A stretch of DNA of 64,000 nt from Cronobacter universalis NCTC 9529 (GTDB lineage: Bacteria > Pseudomonadota > Gammaproteobacteria > Enterobacterales > Enterobacteriaceae): the NCBI RefSeq assembly GCF_001277175.1, contig NZ_CP012257.1:868001-932000 (forward strand). The letters run 5' to 3'. Each line of letters begins with the position of its first letter. Position 1 is the stretch's first letter. The notes under the pieces are model-generated. The model did not search any database. It saw nothing but the letters and a program-made list of their open reading frames with translations, and had not been told where the DNA came from. Shown piece after piece: positions 43,561 to 55,342 of this stretch. Both the position numbers and the translations under genes were made by a program.

Positions 43561-43676
43561 ATCCGGAACAAGCTGAAAATTGAAACAGACATGCTGTTGC
43601 ATTTCTCCGTAATAAGGAATGCGCGGTGTGTCAGAGTCTCTCAAACTCGCAGCACGAAGACTTCTTCGGGTTGTGA

Positions 43677-46578
<2,902 letters not shown>

Positions 46579-46667
46579 ACAACGCCAAAGAAGTCTGGCG
46601 TGTTGAGAGAGACATTCAGCTTGTGACGGATAAACGTTCATGGCGTAAGCGGTGGACGAACAGAATT

Positions 46668-46787
46668 TGCCTGGCGGCTGTAGCGCGGTGGTCCCACCTG
46701 ACCCCATGCCGAACTCAGAAGTGAAACGCCGTAGCGCCGATGGTAGTGTGGGGCCTCCCCATGCGAGAGTAGGGAACTGCCAGGCAT
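46668..46787 (+). rRNA. rrf: 5S ribosomal RNA
   Basis: 120 bases from TGCCTGGCGGC to the complementary GCCAGGCAT, with the CCCCATGCCGAACTCAGAAG loop. Ninety bases after 23S. Confidence 0.98.
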
Positions 46788-46839
46788 CAAATTAAGCAGT
46801 AAGCCGGAACAATAATCCGGTGGTGTGAAGAAATTCGGT

Positions 46840-46916
46840 GGAGCGGTAGTTCAGTCGGTTAGAATACCTGCCTGTCACGCAGGGGGTCGCGGGTTCGAGT
46901 CCCGTCCGTTCCGCCA
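46840..46916 (+). tRNA. aspU: tRNA-Asp (GTC anticodon), distal rRNA-operon copy
   Basis: A 77-base cloverleaf with encoded CCA; anticodon GTC at 46874-46876. Identical in sequence to the copy at 55041-55117. Symbol by position after 5S, as in E. coli rrnH. Confidence 0.97.
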
Positions 46917-46928
46917 CTTATTAAGAAG

Positions 46929-46956
46929 CCCTGAGTATTTACTCAGGGTTTTTTTT
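46929..46956 (+). terminator. rRNA operon terminator
   Basis: Stem ccctgagt/actcaggg with a tight loop followed by eight T, 12 bases after the tRNA-Asp. Confidence 0.92.
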
Positions 46957-47067
46957 CGTCTGTACATTAATCATTGCCTTTTTAGCAAAAAACTCCTGCT
47001 GTTGTTGCCCTTTTTCACCTTAATTATTCCTCTCATACTCTCTGCACATTCAGAAGAGAGGTAAGAG

Positions 47068-47871
47068 ATGACTGTTCCTGCATTGGGTTTAGGCACATTC
47101 CGTCTGAAAGATGACGTTGTAATCGCATCGGTAAAAAACGCGCTTGAACTAGGCTATCGCGCCATCGACACCGCGCAGATCTATGATAACGAAGCGGCAG
47201 TGGGGCAGGCGATTGAAGAAAACGGTGTGGCACGCGATAAGTTATATATCACCACCAAAATATGGACCGGGGATCTGAGCAAAGATCGCCTGATCTTAAG
47301 TCTGAAAGAAAGCCTTCAGAAATTAAGGACGGATCACGTCGATCTGACGCTGATTCACTGGCCTTCACCAGGAGGTGCCGTCAGCGTTAAAGAATCCCTC
47401 GGGGCGCTGCTTGAAGCTAAAGCACAAGGCCTGACGCGTGAGATCGGTATTTCTAATTTTACGATTGCGCTGATGCAGCAGGCTATCGATGCCGTTGGCG
47501 TCGATAATATCGCGACCAATCAGATTGAGCTGTCGCCTTATCTGCAAAACCGTAAGGTGGTTGAATGGGCGCAGGCGCGGGGAGTTCATATCACTTCTTA
47601 TATGACGCTGGCCTATGGGAATGCGCTTAAGGATGAAACGATTATCCGAATTGCGCAGAAGCATAATGCCACGCCTGCGCAGGTCATCCTCAGTTGGGCA
47701 ATGGCTCTGGGCTATTCAGTGATCCCCTCTTCAACGAAGCGCCAGAATTTAAAAAGCAATCTGGACGCTTTAACGTTGACGCTGGATGCGGATGATATGA
47801 AGGCCATCGCCGCGCTGGAGCGCAACGAGCGCCTGGTGAGTCCTGATGGCCTGGCGCCAGACTGGGATTGA
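47068..47871 (+). CDS. dkgB: 2,5-diketo-D-gluconate reductase B (aldo-keto reductase)
   Basis: NADPH-dependent aldo-keto reductase reducing 2,5-diketo-D-gluconate and methylglyoxal-like aldehydes. The 267-residue length equals E. coli DkgB (YafB). The AKR signatures [15 protein letters not shown] (with the catalytic Tyr and Asp), KIW (Lys), LIHWPSP (His) and the cofactor motif [12 protein letters not shown] are all visible. GAGAGGTAAGAG precedes the ATG. It lies 110 bases past the rRNA terminator. Confidence 0.95.
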   Translation: MTVPALGLGTFRLKDDVVIASVKNALELGYRAIDTAQIYDNEAAVGQAIEENGVARDKLYITTKIWTGDLSKDRLILSLKESLQKLRTDHVDLTLIHWPSPGGAVSVKESLGALLEAKAQGLTREIGISNFTIALMQQAIDAVGVDNIATNQIELSPYLQNRKVVEWAQARGVHITSYMTLAYGNALKDETIIRIAQKHNATPAQVILSWAMALGYSVIPSSTKRQNLKSNLDALTLTLDADDMKAIAALERNERLVSPDGLAPDWD

Positions 47872-47874
47872 AGG

Positions 47875-47900
47875 TAGCCCCCTGTTGGGGCTATTTTTTT
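47875..47900 (+). terminator. Terminator of dkgB, overlapping the yafC stop
   Basis: Stem tagcccc/ggggcta followed by seven T. The right arm and T-run include the last codons and stop of the convergent yafC (stop at 47891-47893). Confidence 0.85.
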
Positions 47901-48778
47901 ACCCACTCGCTCAGAAAATCAATAAAGGTTCTGATGCGTGTACTGACGGCACGATCGCTGTAATAGACCGCACTGAACGGCATTTGTACTGGCAGCCTGT
48001 ACTCTGCCAGCAATTCCACCACCTCTCCTCGCTCAATTTCTTTATCAATCATGTAGTCTGAAAGGCACGCGATGCCGTTACCGGTGAGGCACAGTTGCTT
48101 GAGCGTTTCGCCGCTGTTCGAGGTCATTCCCGGCGTAATTTCCAGTAACTGACCATCTTTACAGGCGACAGGCCAGGTGTTGAGGGAAACGGGCTCGGTA
48201 AAGCCCAGACAGACATGATCTTTAAGATCGCATATCGTCGCGGGCACCCCATAACGCTCAAGATAATCTGGTGCGGCCACGATTTTCCGGTAACTGGTAA
48301 AGAGCGGTCTTGCGCGCAGGCTTGAATCTGTCAGCGTACCTGCACGGATGGCCACGTCTACTTTTCGTTCTATCAGGTTTATAAAGGTTTCTGACGAGAC
48401 CAGCGAGAGCGTAACTTCAGGATAGCGTTCGCGGAAGGGCTTAATCATGGGCAGCAATAAATGGAGGATCACTGGCGTAGCGGCGTCTATCCGCAACAGC
48501 CCGCGCGGCGTCTGGCGACTTTCCATCAGCTCGGTTTCGGCTGCCGCCATCTCCTGTAACACCTGCTGGACGCGGCGAAAATATCGCTCGCCTTCCTCTG
48601 TCAGGCTCAGCTGGCGCGTCGTGCGGTTCAGCAAACTGACGCCAAGTTTCATCTCAAGCTTCTTCACTGCGCGGCTGACGGCTGAATTCGCGAGATTGAG
48701 CTGCTCTGCCGCCCGGCTAAAACTCCCGCTTTCCACCACGGCGACAAAAATAATCAGTTCATCAGAAGAGGCTTTCAT
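47891..48778 (-). CDS. yafC: YafC, LysR-family transcriptional regulator
   Basis: A 295-residue LysR-type regulator. The N-terminal winged helix-turn-helix covers about residues 3-62 ([24 protein letters not shown] as recognition region), followed by the two-lobe effector-binding domain. It belongs to the DhcR/CrgA-like branch by sequence style. It is divergent from yafD and convergent with dkgB, the layout of E. coli; a nearby target such as dkgB or yafD is only a guess. The effector is unknown. Confidence 0.92.
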   Translation of the reverse strand: MKASSDELIIFVAVVESGSFSRAAEQLNLANSAVSRAVKKLEMKLGVSLLNRTTRQLSLTEEGERYFRRVQQVLQEMAAAETELMESRQTPRGLLRIDAATPVILHLLLPMIKPFRERYPEVTLSLVSSETFINLIERKVDVAIRAGTLTDSSLRARPLFTSYRKIVAAPDYLERYGVPATICDLKDHVCLGFTEPVSLNTWPVACKDGQLLEITPGMTSNSGETLKQLCLTGNGIACLSDYMIDKEIERGEVVELLAEYRLPVQMPFSAVYYSDRAVSTRIRTFIDFLSEWVKK

Positions 48779-48914
48779 TGTTGCTCCACAGGCAAAATTT
48801 GCATGGCATTTTAGAACGTTTTGTTATTTAACCCCAGCGTCTTACAGCGCGCCATTCACGAGGGGGCGCGTTGATGCGCTGAAATAAGACGACACGCGGC
48901 TTTCATCCCGCCCA

Positions 48915-48943
48915 TTGCATCTGTGAGCTAAAATCCCTATAAC
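48915..48943 (+). promoter_or_regulatory. Predicted promoter of yafD-yafE
   Basis: TTGCAT at 48915-48920 and TATAAC at 48938-48943 with 17-base spacing, 53 bases before the yafD GTG start, in the yafC-yafD divergent spacer. Confidence 0.55.
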
Positions 48944-48995
48944 AGGTAAAGGTCGCTTATCTTGCGAATACATCTACAGGGGTTAGCAGCGAAAC

Positions 48996-49799
48996 GTGCG
49001 AAAAAATACTTATGCCATGCGCTATGTCGCCGGTCAGCCAGCAGAACGCATTCTGGCGCCAGGATCGTTTGCGAGTATAGGAAAGGCATTGCCCGCCGGC
49101 GCCCCCCTTCCTGGAGACGGTTCGCTCCGGGTACTGGTCTGGAATATCTTCAAGCAGCAGCGCGCTGAATGGCTCTCGGTTCTGCAAAATTTCGGTAAAG
49201 AGGCGCATCTGGTCTTATTGCAGGAGGCCCAGACGACGCCTGAGCTGGTGCGCTTCGCGACGTCCAACTATCTGGCGGCCGATCAGGTCCCGGCTTTTGT
49301 GCTGCCGCAGCACCCGTCAGGCGTGATGACACTCTCCGCCGCGCATCCGGTCTATTGTTGCCCGCTTCGCGAGCGTGAGCCTATACTGCGTCTCTCTAAA
49401 TCGGCGCTGGTAACCGTCTATCCGCTCCCTGACGGCCGTTTATTAATGGTGGTAAACATTCATGCAGTCAATTTTAGCCTTGGCGTGGATGTCTACAGTA
49501 AACAGCTCGGGCCTATTGGCGATCAGATAGGCCATCACAGCGGTCCGGTGATCATGGCCGGCGATTTCAACGCCTGGAGCCGCCCGAGGATGAACGCGCT
49601 TTACCGCTTCGCGCGTGAAATGTCGCTGCGAGAAGTCCGTTTTACCGATGACCAGCGCCGTCGCGCGTTTGGTCGCCCGCTCGATTTCGTGTTTTATCGC
49701 GGTCTTGCCGTACAGGAAGCCTCCGTTCTGGTGACCCGCGCCTCCGATCACAACCCGCTACTCGTCGAATTCAGTCCCGGCAAACCTGAGCAGAAGTAA
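48996..49799 (+). CDS. yafD: YafD, endonuclease/exonuclease/phosphatase family protein
   Basis: A 267-residue EEP-superfamily protein starting with GTG ([18 protein letters not shown]), as in E. coli YafD (266). The fold's metal and catalytic residues are seen in VLLQEAQ (Glu), VNIHAVN, AGDFNAW (Asp/Asn) and the terminal [11 protein letters not shown] (Asp/His). In E. coli yafD has been linked to sigma-E control; here no such promoter could be verified. Natural substrate unknown to me. The yafE coding region follows within 70 bases. Confidence 0.93.
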   Translation: MRKNTYAMRYVAGQPAERILAPGSFASIGKALPAGAPLPGDGSLRVLVWNIFKQQRAEWLSVLQNFGKEAHLVLLQEAQTTPELVRFATSNYLAADQVPAFVLPQHPSGVMTLSAAHPVYCCPLREREPILRLSKSALVTVYPLPDGRLLMVVNIHAVNFSLGVDVYSKQLGPIGDQIGHHSGPVIMAGDFNAWSRPRMNALYRFAREMSLREVRFTDDQRRRAFGRPLDFVFYRGLAVQEASVLVTRASDHNPLLVEFSPGKPEQK

Positions 49800-49869
49800 G
49801 GTGTGTCAGGTCTGCCGTTGGGCAGACCCTGCGCCTGCCCTTTCTTTTACTCAACGCAAGGACATGACA

Positions 49870-50640
49870 ATGGCAACACACTCTCATCACGACAATGTCG
49901 ACAAGCAGTTTGGCTCTCAGGCGAAAGCCTATTTAACCAGCCAGGTGCATGCAACGGGGCGCGATCTCGTTCATCTGCGCGAGCGGCTGGCGGCATTCCC
50001 GCAGGCGCGGCTGCTCGACCTCGGGTGTGGAGCAGGGCATGCCAGCTTTACGGCGGCGGAACAGGTACGGGAAGTGGTGGCGTACGACTTGTCTTCTTCC
50101 ATGCTTACGGTCGTGGAAGAGGCGGCGCGTGAACGCGGGCTTACGCATCTGTCGACCTGTCAGGGCTATGCCGAATCGCTGCCTTTCGGGGCGGAGAGTT
50201 TTGATATTGTCATCAGCCGCTATTCAGCGCACCACTGGCACGATGTCGAACTGGCGTTGCGTGAAGTGAAGCGTGTTCTTAAGCCCGGCGGCATGATGAT
50301 CATGATGGATATTCTCTCGCCTGGCCATCCGGTGCTGGACATCTGGCTGCAAACGATCGAAGCGCTGCGTGATACGTCACATGTTCGTAACTATGCCAGC
50401 GGCGAGTGGTTGCAGATGTTCAATCACGCGGGGCTTATTACGCGAGATGTGCGTACCGACAAACTGGCGCTGGAGTTCGGCAGCTGGATTGCGCGTATGC
50501 GTACACCCGACGCGCTGGCGCAGGCTATCCGTATTTACCAGCAAAGTGCGTCAGCGGAAGTGCAACGCTATTTCGCGCTGCAGGAGGACGGCTCCTTTAC
50601 CAGCGATACGATCATCATTGAGGTAAATAAGGCGGCGTGA
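49870..50640 (+). CDS. yafE: YafE, SAM-dependent methyltransferase family protein
   Basis: A class I methyltransferase-like protein. The start at 49870 (MATHSHHDNVDKQFGSQA) is favoured because AAGGA ends 7 bases before it; ATG at 49864 is too close and an ATG at 49801 lacks conservation. This gives 256 residues, longer than the 207 annotated in E. coli K-12. SAM motif I is LLDLGCGAGHASF (about 48-60), motif II AYDLSSSML, and the post-motif VLKPGGMMIMMDI follows. Substrate unknown. Confidence 0.88.
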   Translation: MATHSHHDNVDKQFGSQAKAYLTSQVHATGRDLVHLRERLAAFPQARLLDLGCGAGHASFTAAEQVREVVAYDLSSSMLTVVEEAARERGLTHLSTCQGYAESLPFGAESFDIVISRYSAHHWHDVELALREVKRVLKPGGMMIMMDILSPGHPVLDIWLQTIEALRDTSHVRNYASGEWLQMFNHAGLITRDVRTDKLALEFGSWIARMRTPDALAQAIRIYQQSASAEVQRYFALQEDGSFTSDTIIIEVNKAA

Positions 50641-50655
50641 CGCCATAAAAAGAAA

Positions 50656-50681
50656 AAGGCACCGGGGGAATCGGTGCCTTT
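50656..50681. terminator. Bidirectional terminator yafE/mltD
   Basis: Stem aaggcaccg/cggtgcctt; A-rich left flank and T-containing right flank suit both convergent genes. Confidence 0.8.
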
Positions 50682-50701
50682 CTTGATCATGCGGCTTGTC
50701 G

Positions 50702-52075
50702 TCAGGAATCCGGCGTCGAACTGTTCTTCACAAACAGGGTGATCTGATCGCCCGGTTGCAGATTGTCCGTATCGCTGTTCCAGCGCAACACATCCTTGAT
50801 GTTAACGCCGTGACGCTTAGCGATGCTTGCGAGCGAATCGCCCTTACGCACTTTGTAGGTGATGCTGTCATTGTTGCTTGCCAGTTCACCCGCGCCGCTA
50901 ACCGTGCCGACAGAGAGCGTCTGGCCTGGTTTCAGCTTCGCGCCGCGCAGATTATTCCAGCGCTGCAAATCTTTGGTGCTGACGTTCATCCGCGCGGCAA
51001 TCGCCGAAAGCGTATCGCCAGAACGGACTTTATACGTCCGCGCAGACAGTGAATTGTCCGCGACCATAGTCGGCTGAACCGCGGCGATTTCACTGGCGGC
51101 CAGAGACGTACGCAGCTGCTGCGCATGTTTCTGTGGAACCATTACGTACTGTGGCCCGCTCGCGCCTAGGGTAGAGCCCTTAACGCCTGCATTGAAGGTT
51201 TTCAGTTTATTCACTGAAATCCCGGCCATTTCCGCCAGCTGTTCCATTTCCACCGGATTATTGACCTTCACGCGTGCCAGCGCGCGGCTTTCATCCGTTG
51301 ACGGTAAACGCACCCCATACCTTTTGCTGTTTTTGAGTATGTCACTCAGCGCCAGCATTTTCGGCACGTAAATTTTGGTTTCCTGTGGCAGTGAGAGCGA
51401 CCAAAAATCCGTGGGTTTGCCACGAGCTTTATTCGCTTTCATTGCCTTCAATACACGACCTTCACCGCTATTGTAAGCCGCGACAGTCAGTAACCAGTCG
51501 CCGTCAAACATCCGGTTCAGACGTTGCATCATGTTCAGTGCGGCTGTAGTTGACGCCACCACGTCACGACGCGCGTCGTAATTTCGGGTCTGTTTTAAAC
51601 CATAATTCCGCCCCGTGCTCGGGACAATCTGCCAGATGCCTGCGGCATTCGCGCCAGATGTCGCGTGGGGGTTAAAAGCGCTCTCCACTATGGGTAGTAG
51701 TACCAGTTCCATTGGCATATTACGTTTTTTAATCTGCCCGGCTATCCAGTACATATACGGCTCTGCCCGTAAAGTTACATCGTGGAGATAGCTCTTATTA
51801 CTCAAGTACTTCAGTTTTTGTTCGCGGATCCGGTCATTTTCCGGAATCCCCATCTTTAGCTCGTCGCCAATGAAAGTCCACAGGTCCTGATCTTGCGCGA
51901 GGAACGTTCCATCGTCCATCCACCGCGCAGAAGCCGCTCGACCAGCGAACTTTCCTGCTTCCCCTTGACCAGCCGCAGAAAGGCTCTGTGCATGCTGTTG
52001 GACACCGCCGTCATGTTGAGACGCCTGGCACCCCACAAGCAGGACAGAGGCGAGTAAGATCGCTTTTGCCTTCAT
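50702..52075 (-). CDS. mltD: Membrane-bound lytic murein transglycosylase D
   Basis: Outer-membrane lipoprotein cutting the MurNAc-GlcNAc bond to 1,6-anhydro ends. The 457-residue precursor has a lipobox LVGC with Cys16, an SLT catalytic domain (about 105-240) with candidate catalytic Glu131 in ESAFNPHATSGANAAGIWQI, and two C-terminal LysM peptidoglycan-binding repeats (about 357-399 and 416-449). E. coli MltD is 452 residues. Head-to-tail with gloB, which lies upstream on the same strand. Confidence 0.96.
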   Translation of the reverse strand: MKAKAILLASVLLVGCQASQHDGGVQQHAQSLSAAGQGEAGKFAGRAASARWMDDGTFLAQDQDLWTFIGDELKMGIPENDRIREQKLKYLSNKSYLHDVTLRAEPYMYWIAGQIKKRNMPMELVLLPIVESAFNPHATSGANAAGIWQIVPSTGRNYGLKQTRNYDARRDVVASTTAALNMMQRLNRMFDGDWLLTVAAYNSGEGRVLKAMKANKARGKPTDFWSLSLPQETKIYVPKMLALSDILKNSKRYGVRLPSTDESRALARVKVNNPVEMEQLAEMAGISVNKLKTFNAGVKGSTLGASGPQYVMVPQKHAQQLRTSLAASEIAAVQPTMVADNSLSARTYKVRSGDTLSAIAARMNVSTKDLQRWNNLRGAKLKPGQTLSVGTVSGAGELASNNDSITYKVRKGDSLASIAKRHGVNIKDVLRWNSDTDNLQPGDQITLFVKNSSTPDS

Positions 52076-52146
52076 GTGTGTGTCAATAGTTGCTTAAAAG
52101 ACGAGCAATGATAACGGCGAAGTTTCCCGAATACAAGTAAGAATTT

Positions 52147-52902
52147 TTAGAAGTTATCTTTCTTTGACCTTAACCACGCGAATCTCTCCTCAGGGGTTGA
52201 CAACCGCAGTTCTAGATTAATTTTTTCAATTAAATCATTATCTTCCAGTCGCAGGTAAAGATTTATTTGGCGCTCATTTTTAAGAATTGAGGGGAGTGTT
52301 TTTTGATTTTTTGCACGTAACTCATTAACTTCTCGATAATATTGGTTTAAAGCAGGATCGGCCGGCAAAATAGCCACTAAAAACTTAAGATTGCTTAATG
52401 TGTACTCGTGGGCGCAGCAAATAAGGGTGTTTTCAGGCAGCGCGTTTATTTTCTGGAAGGATTGATACATCTGCGCGGGCGTGCCTTCAAACAGGCGTCC
52501 ACAGCCGGCTGAGAACATCGTGTCGCCGCAGAAAAGATAAGGGAAACTGAAATATGAGAAATGTCCTAAAGTGTGACCTGGCGTAGAAAACGCGAGGAAT
52601 TCACAACCCAGAACGTTGAACTTCTCACCATCGTTGACTATAACCTGCGCGCCTTTGCTGCGGGTCTCTTCCGGCCCGTACACGACAATATCCGGAAACC
52701 GCGCCACTAACGCTTCTACACCGCCTGTATGGTCGTGATGATGATGCGTAAGCAGGACAGCCGCCAGCTGCCACTGATTTTCTTCAATGGCGCGAAACAC
52801 GGGTTCCGCCTCGCCCGGGTCGACAATCAGGCATTTTCCTTCATCATCATTCAACACCCAGATGTAGTTATCCTCGAAAGCGGGAATACTGTTAAGATTC
52901 AT
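52147..52902 (-). CDS. gloB: Hydroxyacylglutathione hydrolase (glyoxalase II)
   Basis: Second enzyme of the glyoxalase system; hydrolyses S-D-lactoylglutathione to D-lactate and glutathione. The 251-residue metallo-beta-lactamase fold protein has the binuclear metal motif [10 protein letters not shown] at residues 52-61 and further ligands in [15 protein letters not shown] and CAHEYT. The C-terminal substrate-binding helices follow. Its codons are noticeably more AT-rich than those of neighbours such as fadE. Divergent from yafS with only 32 bases between the start codons. Confidence 0.96.
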   Translation of the reverse strand: MNLNSIPAFEDNYIWVLNDDEGKCLIVDPGEAEPVFRAIEENQWQLAAVLLTHHHHDHTGGVEALVARFPDIVVYGPEETRSKGAQVIVNDGEKFNVLGCEFLAFSTPGHTLGHFSYFSFPYLFCGDTMFSAGCGRLFEGTPAQMYQSFQKINALPENTLICCAHEYTLSNLKFLVAILPADPALNQYYREVNELRAKNQKTLPSILKNERQINLYLRLEDNDLIEKINLELRLSTPEERFAWLRSKKDNF

Positions 52903-52934
52903 AAATCACCTCTAATGCGTTACGGAAGGTAGTG

Positions 52935-53651
52935 ATGAAACCGGCAAGGACACCCGCGACACTCAGCGCACCGGCCCACTGGGATGCGTTTTCCTGGGGC
53001 GACCATTACCGCGCGACGCTTGAGCGGGAACTCCAGCCCTGGCTTGGGAAAATGTATGGCTTTCATTTACTTAAGATAGGCAATCTCAGCGCGGAGATAA
53101 ACACCGAAGCCTGCGCGATTTCACATCAGGTCAATGTCGCCCTGCAGGGCGACGCGTTGCAGGTTAAGTGCGATCCGCTGCATCTGCCGTTTGCCGCGAA
53201 ATCCGTGGATGCCTGCCTGCTGGCGCATACGCTGCCCTGGTGCCCCGATCCGCACCGTCTGCTCAACGAGGCCGACCGGGTGCTGATTGATGATGGCTGG
53301 CTCATTATGACGGGCTTCAACCCGGTCAGCCTGCTTGGGGCCGCCAAACTTCTGCCGTTTGTGCGCAAACGTGCGCCTGTGAACAGCCGCATGTTTACCA
53401 TGATGCGCCAGATGGACTGGCTATCGCTGCTTAATTTTGAGCTGCTTTATTACAGCCGTTGCCAGGTATTGCCGTGGTGTCGTCAGGGCGGAAAGATGCT
53501 GACCAAACATCTGCCGGCGCTGGGGTGTTTACAGGTGATGGTGGCGCGTAAGCGCACCATCCCGCTGACGATAAACCCGTTAATGAAGCCGCGCGCCCGC
53601 ACGCATCTGCGCCCGGCGGTCGGCGCCACGCGCCAGTACCGTAAACCTTAG
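52935..53651 (+). CDS. yafS: YafS, methyltransferase-like protein
   Basis: A 238-residue Methyltransf_11-type protein equal in shape to E. coli YafS (240). The ATG at 52935 ([10 protein letters not shown]) is preferred over the GTG one codon earlier. The segment [41 protein letters not shown] resembles the second half of a SAM-binding fold, but the usual GxGxG motif I is weak. The C-terminal tail is strongly basic. Function unknown; divergent from gloB, convergent with rnhA, which it overlaps by four bases. Confidence 0.88.
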   Translation: MKPARTPATLSAPAHWDAFSWGDHYRATLERELQPWLGKMYGFHLLKIGNLSAEINTEACAISHQVNVALQGDALQVKCDPLHLPFAAKSVDACLLAHTLPWCPDPHRLLNEADRVLIDDGWLIMTGFNPVSLLGAAKLLPFVRKRAPVNSRMFTMMRQMDWLSLLNFELLYYSRCQVLPWCRQGGKMLTKHLPALGCLQVMVARKRTIPLTINPLMKPRARTHLRPAVGATRQYRKP

Positions 53652-54124
53652 CTGGCCGTCGCTTCCGGCTGATAACCGGTATCTTCCAGCGTCGGGGCCA
53701 TGGCCGCCGCGCGGGCCAGTTCGTCGCAGCGCTCGTTTTCCGGGTGGCCGGCGTGGCCTTTTACCCACTCCCATTTGATTTCATGCTGGCTCAGCGCCGC
53801 ATCCAGCCGCTGCCATAAATCGACATTCTTTACCGGTTTTTTCTCGGCCGTTTTCCAGCCGCGCTTTTTCCAGTTATGGATCCACTGCGTGATGCCCTGG
53901 CGTACATACTGGCTGTCGGTGCTGAGCGTCACAATGCAGTGCTCGCGCAGCGCCTCAAGGGAGACAATCGCCGCCATCAGCTCCATGCGGTTATTGGTAG
54001 TCAGGCGATAGCCCGCGCTGAAGGTCCGCTCATGTTGCTTATACCGCAGAATGGCACCGTAGCCGCCTGGCCCCGGGTTGCCGAGACAAGATCCATCGGT
54101 GAAAATTTCTACCTGTTTACGCAT
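53648..54124 (-). CDS. rnhA: Ribonuclease HI
   Basis: Degrades RNA in RNA-DNA hybrids. The start at 54124 ([21 protein letters not shown]) gives 158 residues (E. coli 155) and puts all four active-site residues at the E. coli numbers: Asp10, Glu48, Asp70 and Asp134. A longer frame to 54223 would run into dnaQ and is rejected. It is divergent from dnaQ with 52 bases between, the well-known overlapping-promoter arrangement, and its stop overlaps that of yafS. Confidence 0.98.
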   Translation of the reverse strand: MRKQVEIFTDGSCLGNPGPGGYGAILRYKQHERTFSAGYRLTTNNRMELMAAIVSLEALREHCIVTLSTDSQYVRQGITQWIHNWKKRGWKTAEKKPVKNVDLWQRLDAALSQHEIKWEWVKGHAGHPENERCDELARAAAMAPTLEDTGYQPEATAS

Positions 54125-54176
54125 CTCTGGTAGACTTCCTGTGAGTAAAAAGCCAAGTCTGACATAAACGAGCGCT

Positions 54177-54908
54177 ATGAGCACAGCTATTACACGACAG
54201 ATCGTTCTGGATACCGAAACCACCGGTATGAACCAGATAGGCGCCCATTATGAAGGGCACCGTATTATTGAGATCGGTGCGGTCGAAGTCATCAACCGCC
54301 GCCTGACCGGCAATAACTTCCACGTCTACCTCAAGCCCGACCGGCTGGTGGACCCGGAAGCCTTTATGGTTCACGGGATCTCCGATGAGTTCCTGATGAA
54401 TAAACCCGTTTTCGGCGATGTGGTGGAAGATTTTCTCGATTACATCCGCGGCGCTGAGCTGGTCATCCATAACGCCTCGTTCGATATCGGCTTTATGGAT
54501 TACGAATTCGGTATGCTTAAGCGCGGCCTGCCGAAAACCGAAACGTTCTGCAAAATCACCGACAGCCTGGCGCTGGCCCGTAAAATGTTTCCGGGCAAGC
54601 GCAATAGCCTTGATGCGTTATGCTCGCGTTATGAAATAGACAACACCAAGCGTACGCTGCACGGGGCGTTACTCGATGCCCAGATCCTCGCGGATGTCTA
54701 TCTGGCGATGACCGGCGGGCAGACTTCCATCGCGTTCGCGATGGAAGGGGACGGGCAACAGCAGCGCGATGATACCAGCATTCAGCGTGTGGTGCGCCAG
54801 GCGTCGCGCCTGAAAGTGGTCAGGGCCTGCGATGAAGAGCTGGCGGCGCATGAATCGCGTCTCGATCTGGTGCAGAAAAAGGGCGGCAGTTGCCTTTGGC
54901 GCGCCTGA
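54177..54908 (+). CDS. dnaQ: DNA polymerase III epsilon subunit (proofreading exonuclease)
   Basis: 3'-5' proofreading exonuclease of Pol III; the alpha subunit gene dnaE is also in this window. The 243 residues match E. coli. The DEDDh active site is complete: Asp12 and Glu14 in LDTETTG, Asp103 region in [13 protein letters not shown], His162 and Asp167 in [10 protein letters not shown]. The C-terminal segment after about residue 185 (Gln-rich linker, then [12 protein letters not shown]) contacts alpha and the clamp. Confidence 0.98.
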   Translation: MSTAITRQIVLDTETTGMNQIGAHYEGHRIIEIGAVEVINRRLTGNNFHVYLKPDRLVDPEAFMVHGISDEFLMNKPVFGDVVEDFLDYIRGAELVIHNASFDIGFMDYEFGMLKRGLPKTETFCKITDSLALARKMFPGKRNSLDALCSRYEIDNTKRTLHGALLDAQILADVYLAMTGGQTSIAFAMEGDGQQQRDDTSIQRVVRQASRLKVVRACDEELAAHESRLDLVQKKGGSCLWRA

Positions 54909-54983
54909 TTGTACTGAAAATGCTGACAAATTCGCCGTGCGGGCGATTTTTAAAGCAAACGATTCAAAATGTGAGAAAAAGCG

Positions 54984-55012
54984 TTGACGGCACAGGGGCC
55001 AGTCCGTAATAT
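54984..55012 (+). promoter_or_regulatory. Promoter of the second tRNA-Asp gene
   Basis: TTGACG at 54984-54989 and TAATAT at 55007-55012 with 17-base spacing and a GC-rich discriminator (tcgccccg), as expected for a stable-RNA promoter; the tRNA begins 29 bases downstream. Confidence 0.8.
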
Positions 55013-55040
55013 TCGCCCCGTTCCCCAGGGAACACAACGC

Positions 55041-55117
55041 GGAGCGGTAGTTCAGTCGGTTAGAATACCTGCCTGTCACGCAGGGGGTCGCGGGTTCGAG
55101 TCCCGTCCGTTCCGCCA
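55041..55117 (+). tRNA. aspV: tRNA-Asp (GTC anticodon), monocistronic copy
   Basis: A 77-base cloverleaf with encoded CCA; anticodon GTC at 55075-55077. Base-for-base identical to 46840-46916. The aspV position after dnaQ is known from E. coli as a landing site for islands; here a small AT-rich islet follows. Confidence 0.97.
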
Positions 55118-55124
55118 CTATTCA

Positions 55125-55157
55125 GAAAGCCCGAATCAGCAATGATTCGGGCTTTCG
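55125..55157 (+). terminator. Terminator of aspV
   Basis: A perfect 14-base stem (gaaagcccgaatca/tgattcgggctttc) with GCAA loop; T content after it is modest (cgtcatttct). Confidence 0.75.
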
Positions 55158-55342
55158 TCATTTCTGCGGTATAAAAGATGATTCCTGTTTGAGAGATATT
55201 TCTTTTGACTGGCCTGAAATGAGATTCAACGCATAGCCTGCCATCAATTTACGCATTCGGCCGAGTATAATCTATACAAAAAGGCCGGGAATGTATCCTG
55301 GCCAGTAGAGATAGATAATTGATAAAACATTAACCCATTAAA
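55158..55342. other. Spacer between aspV and the adhesin gene
   Basis: 185 AT-rich bases without a convincing ORF. It contains a small hairpin (ggccggga...tcctggcc, about 55282-55304) that may help end the leftward adhesin transcript. No copy of the tRNA 3' end (attR-like repeat) is seen here. Confidence 0.4.
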
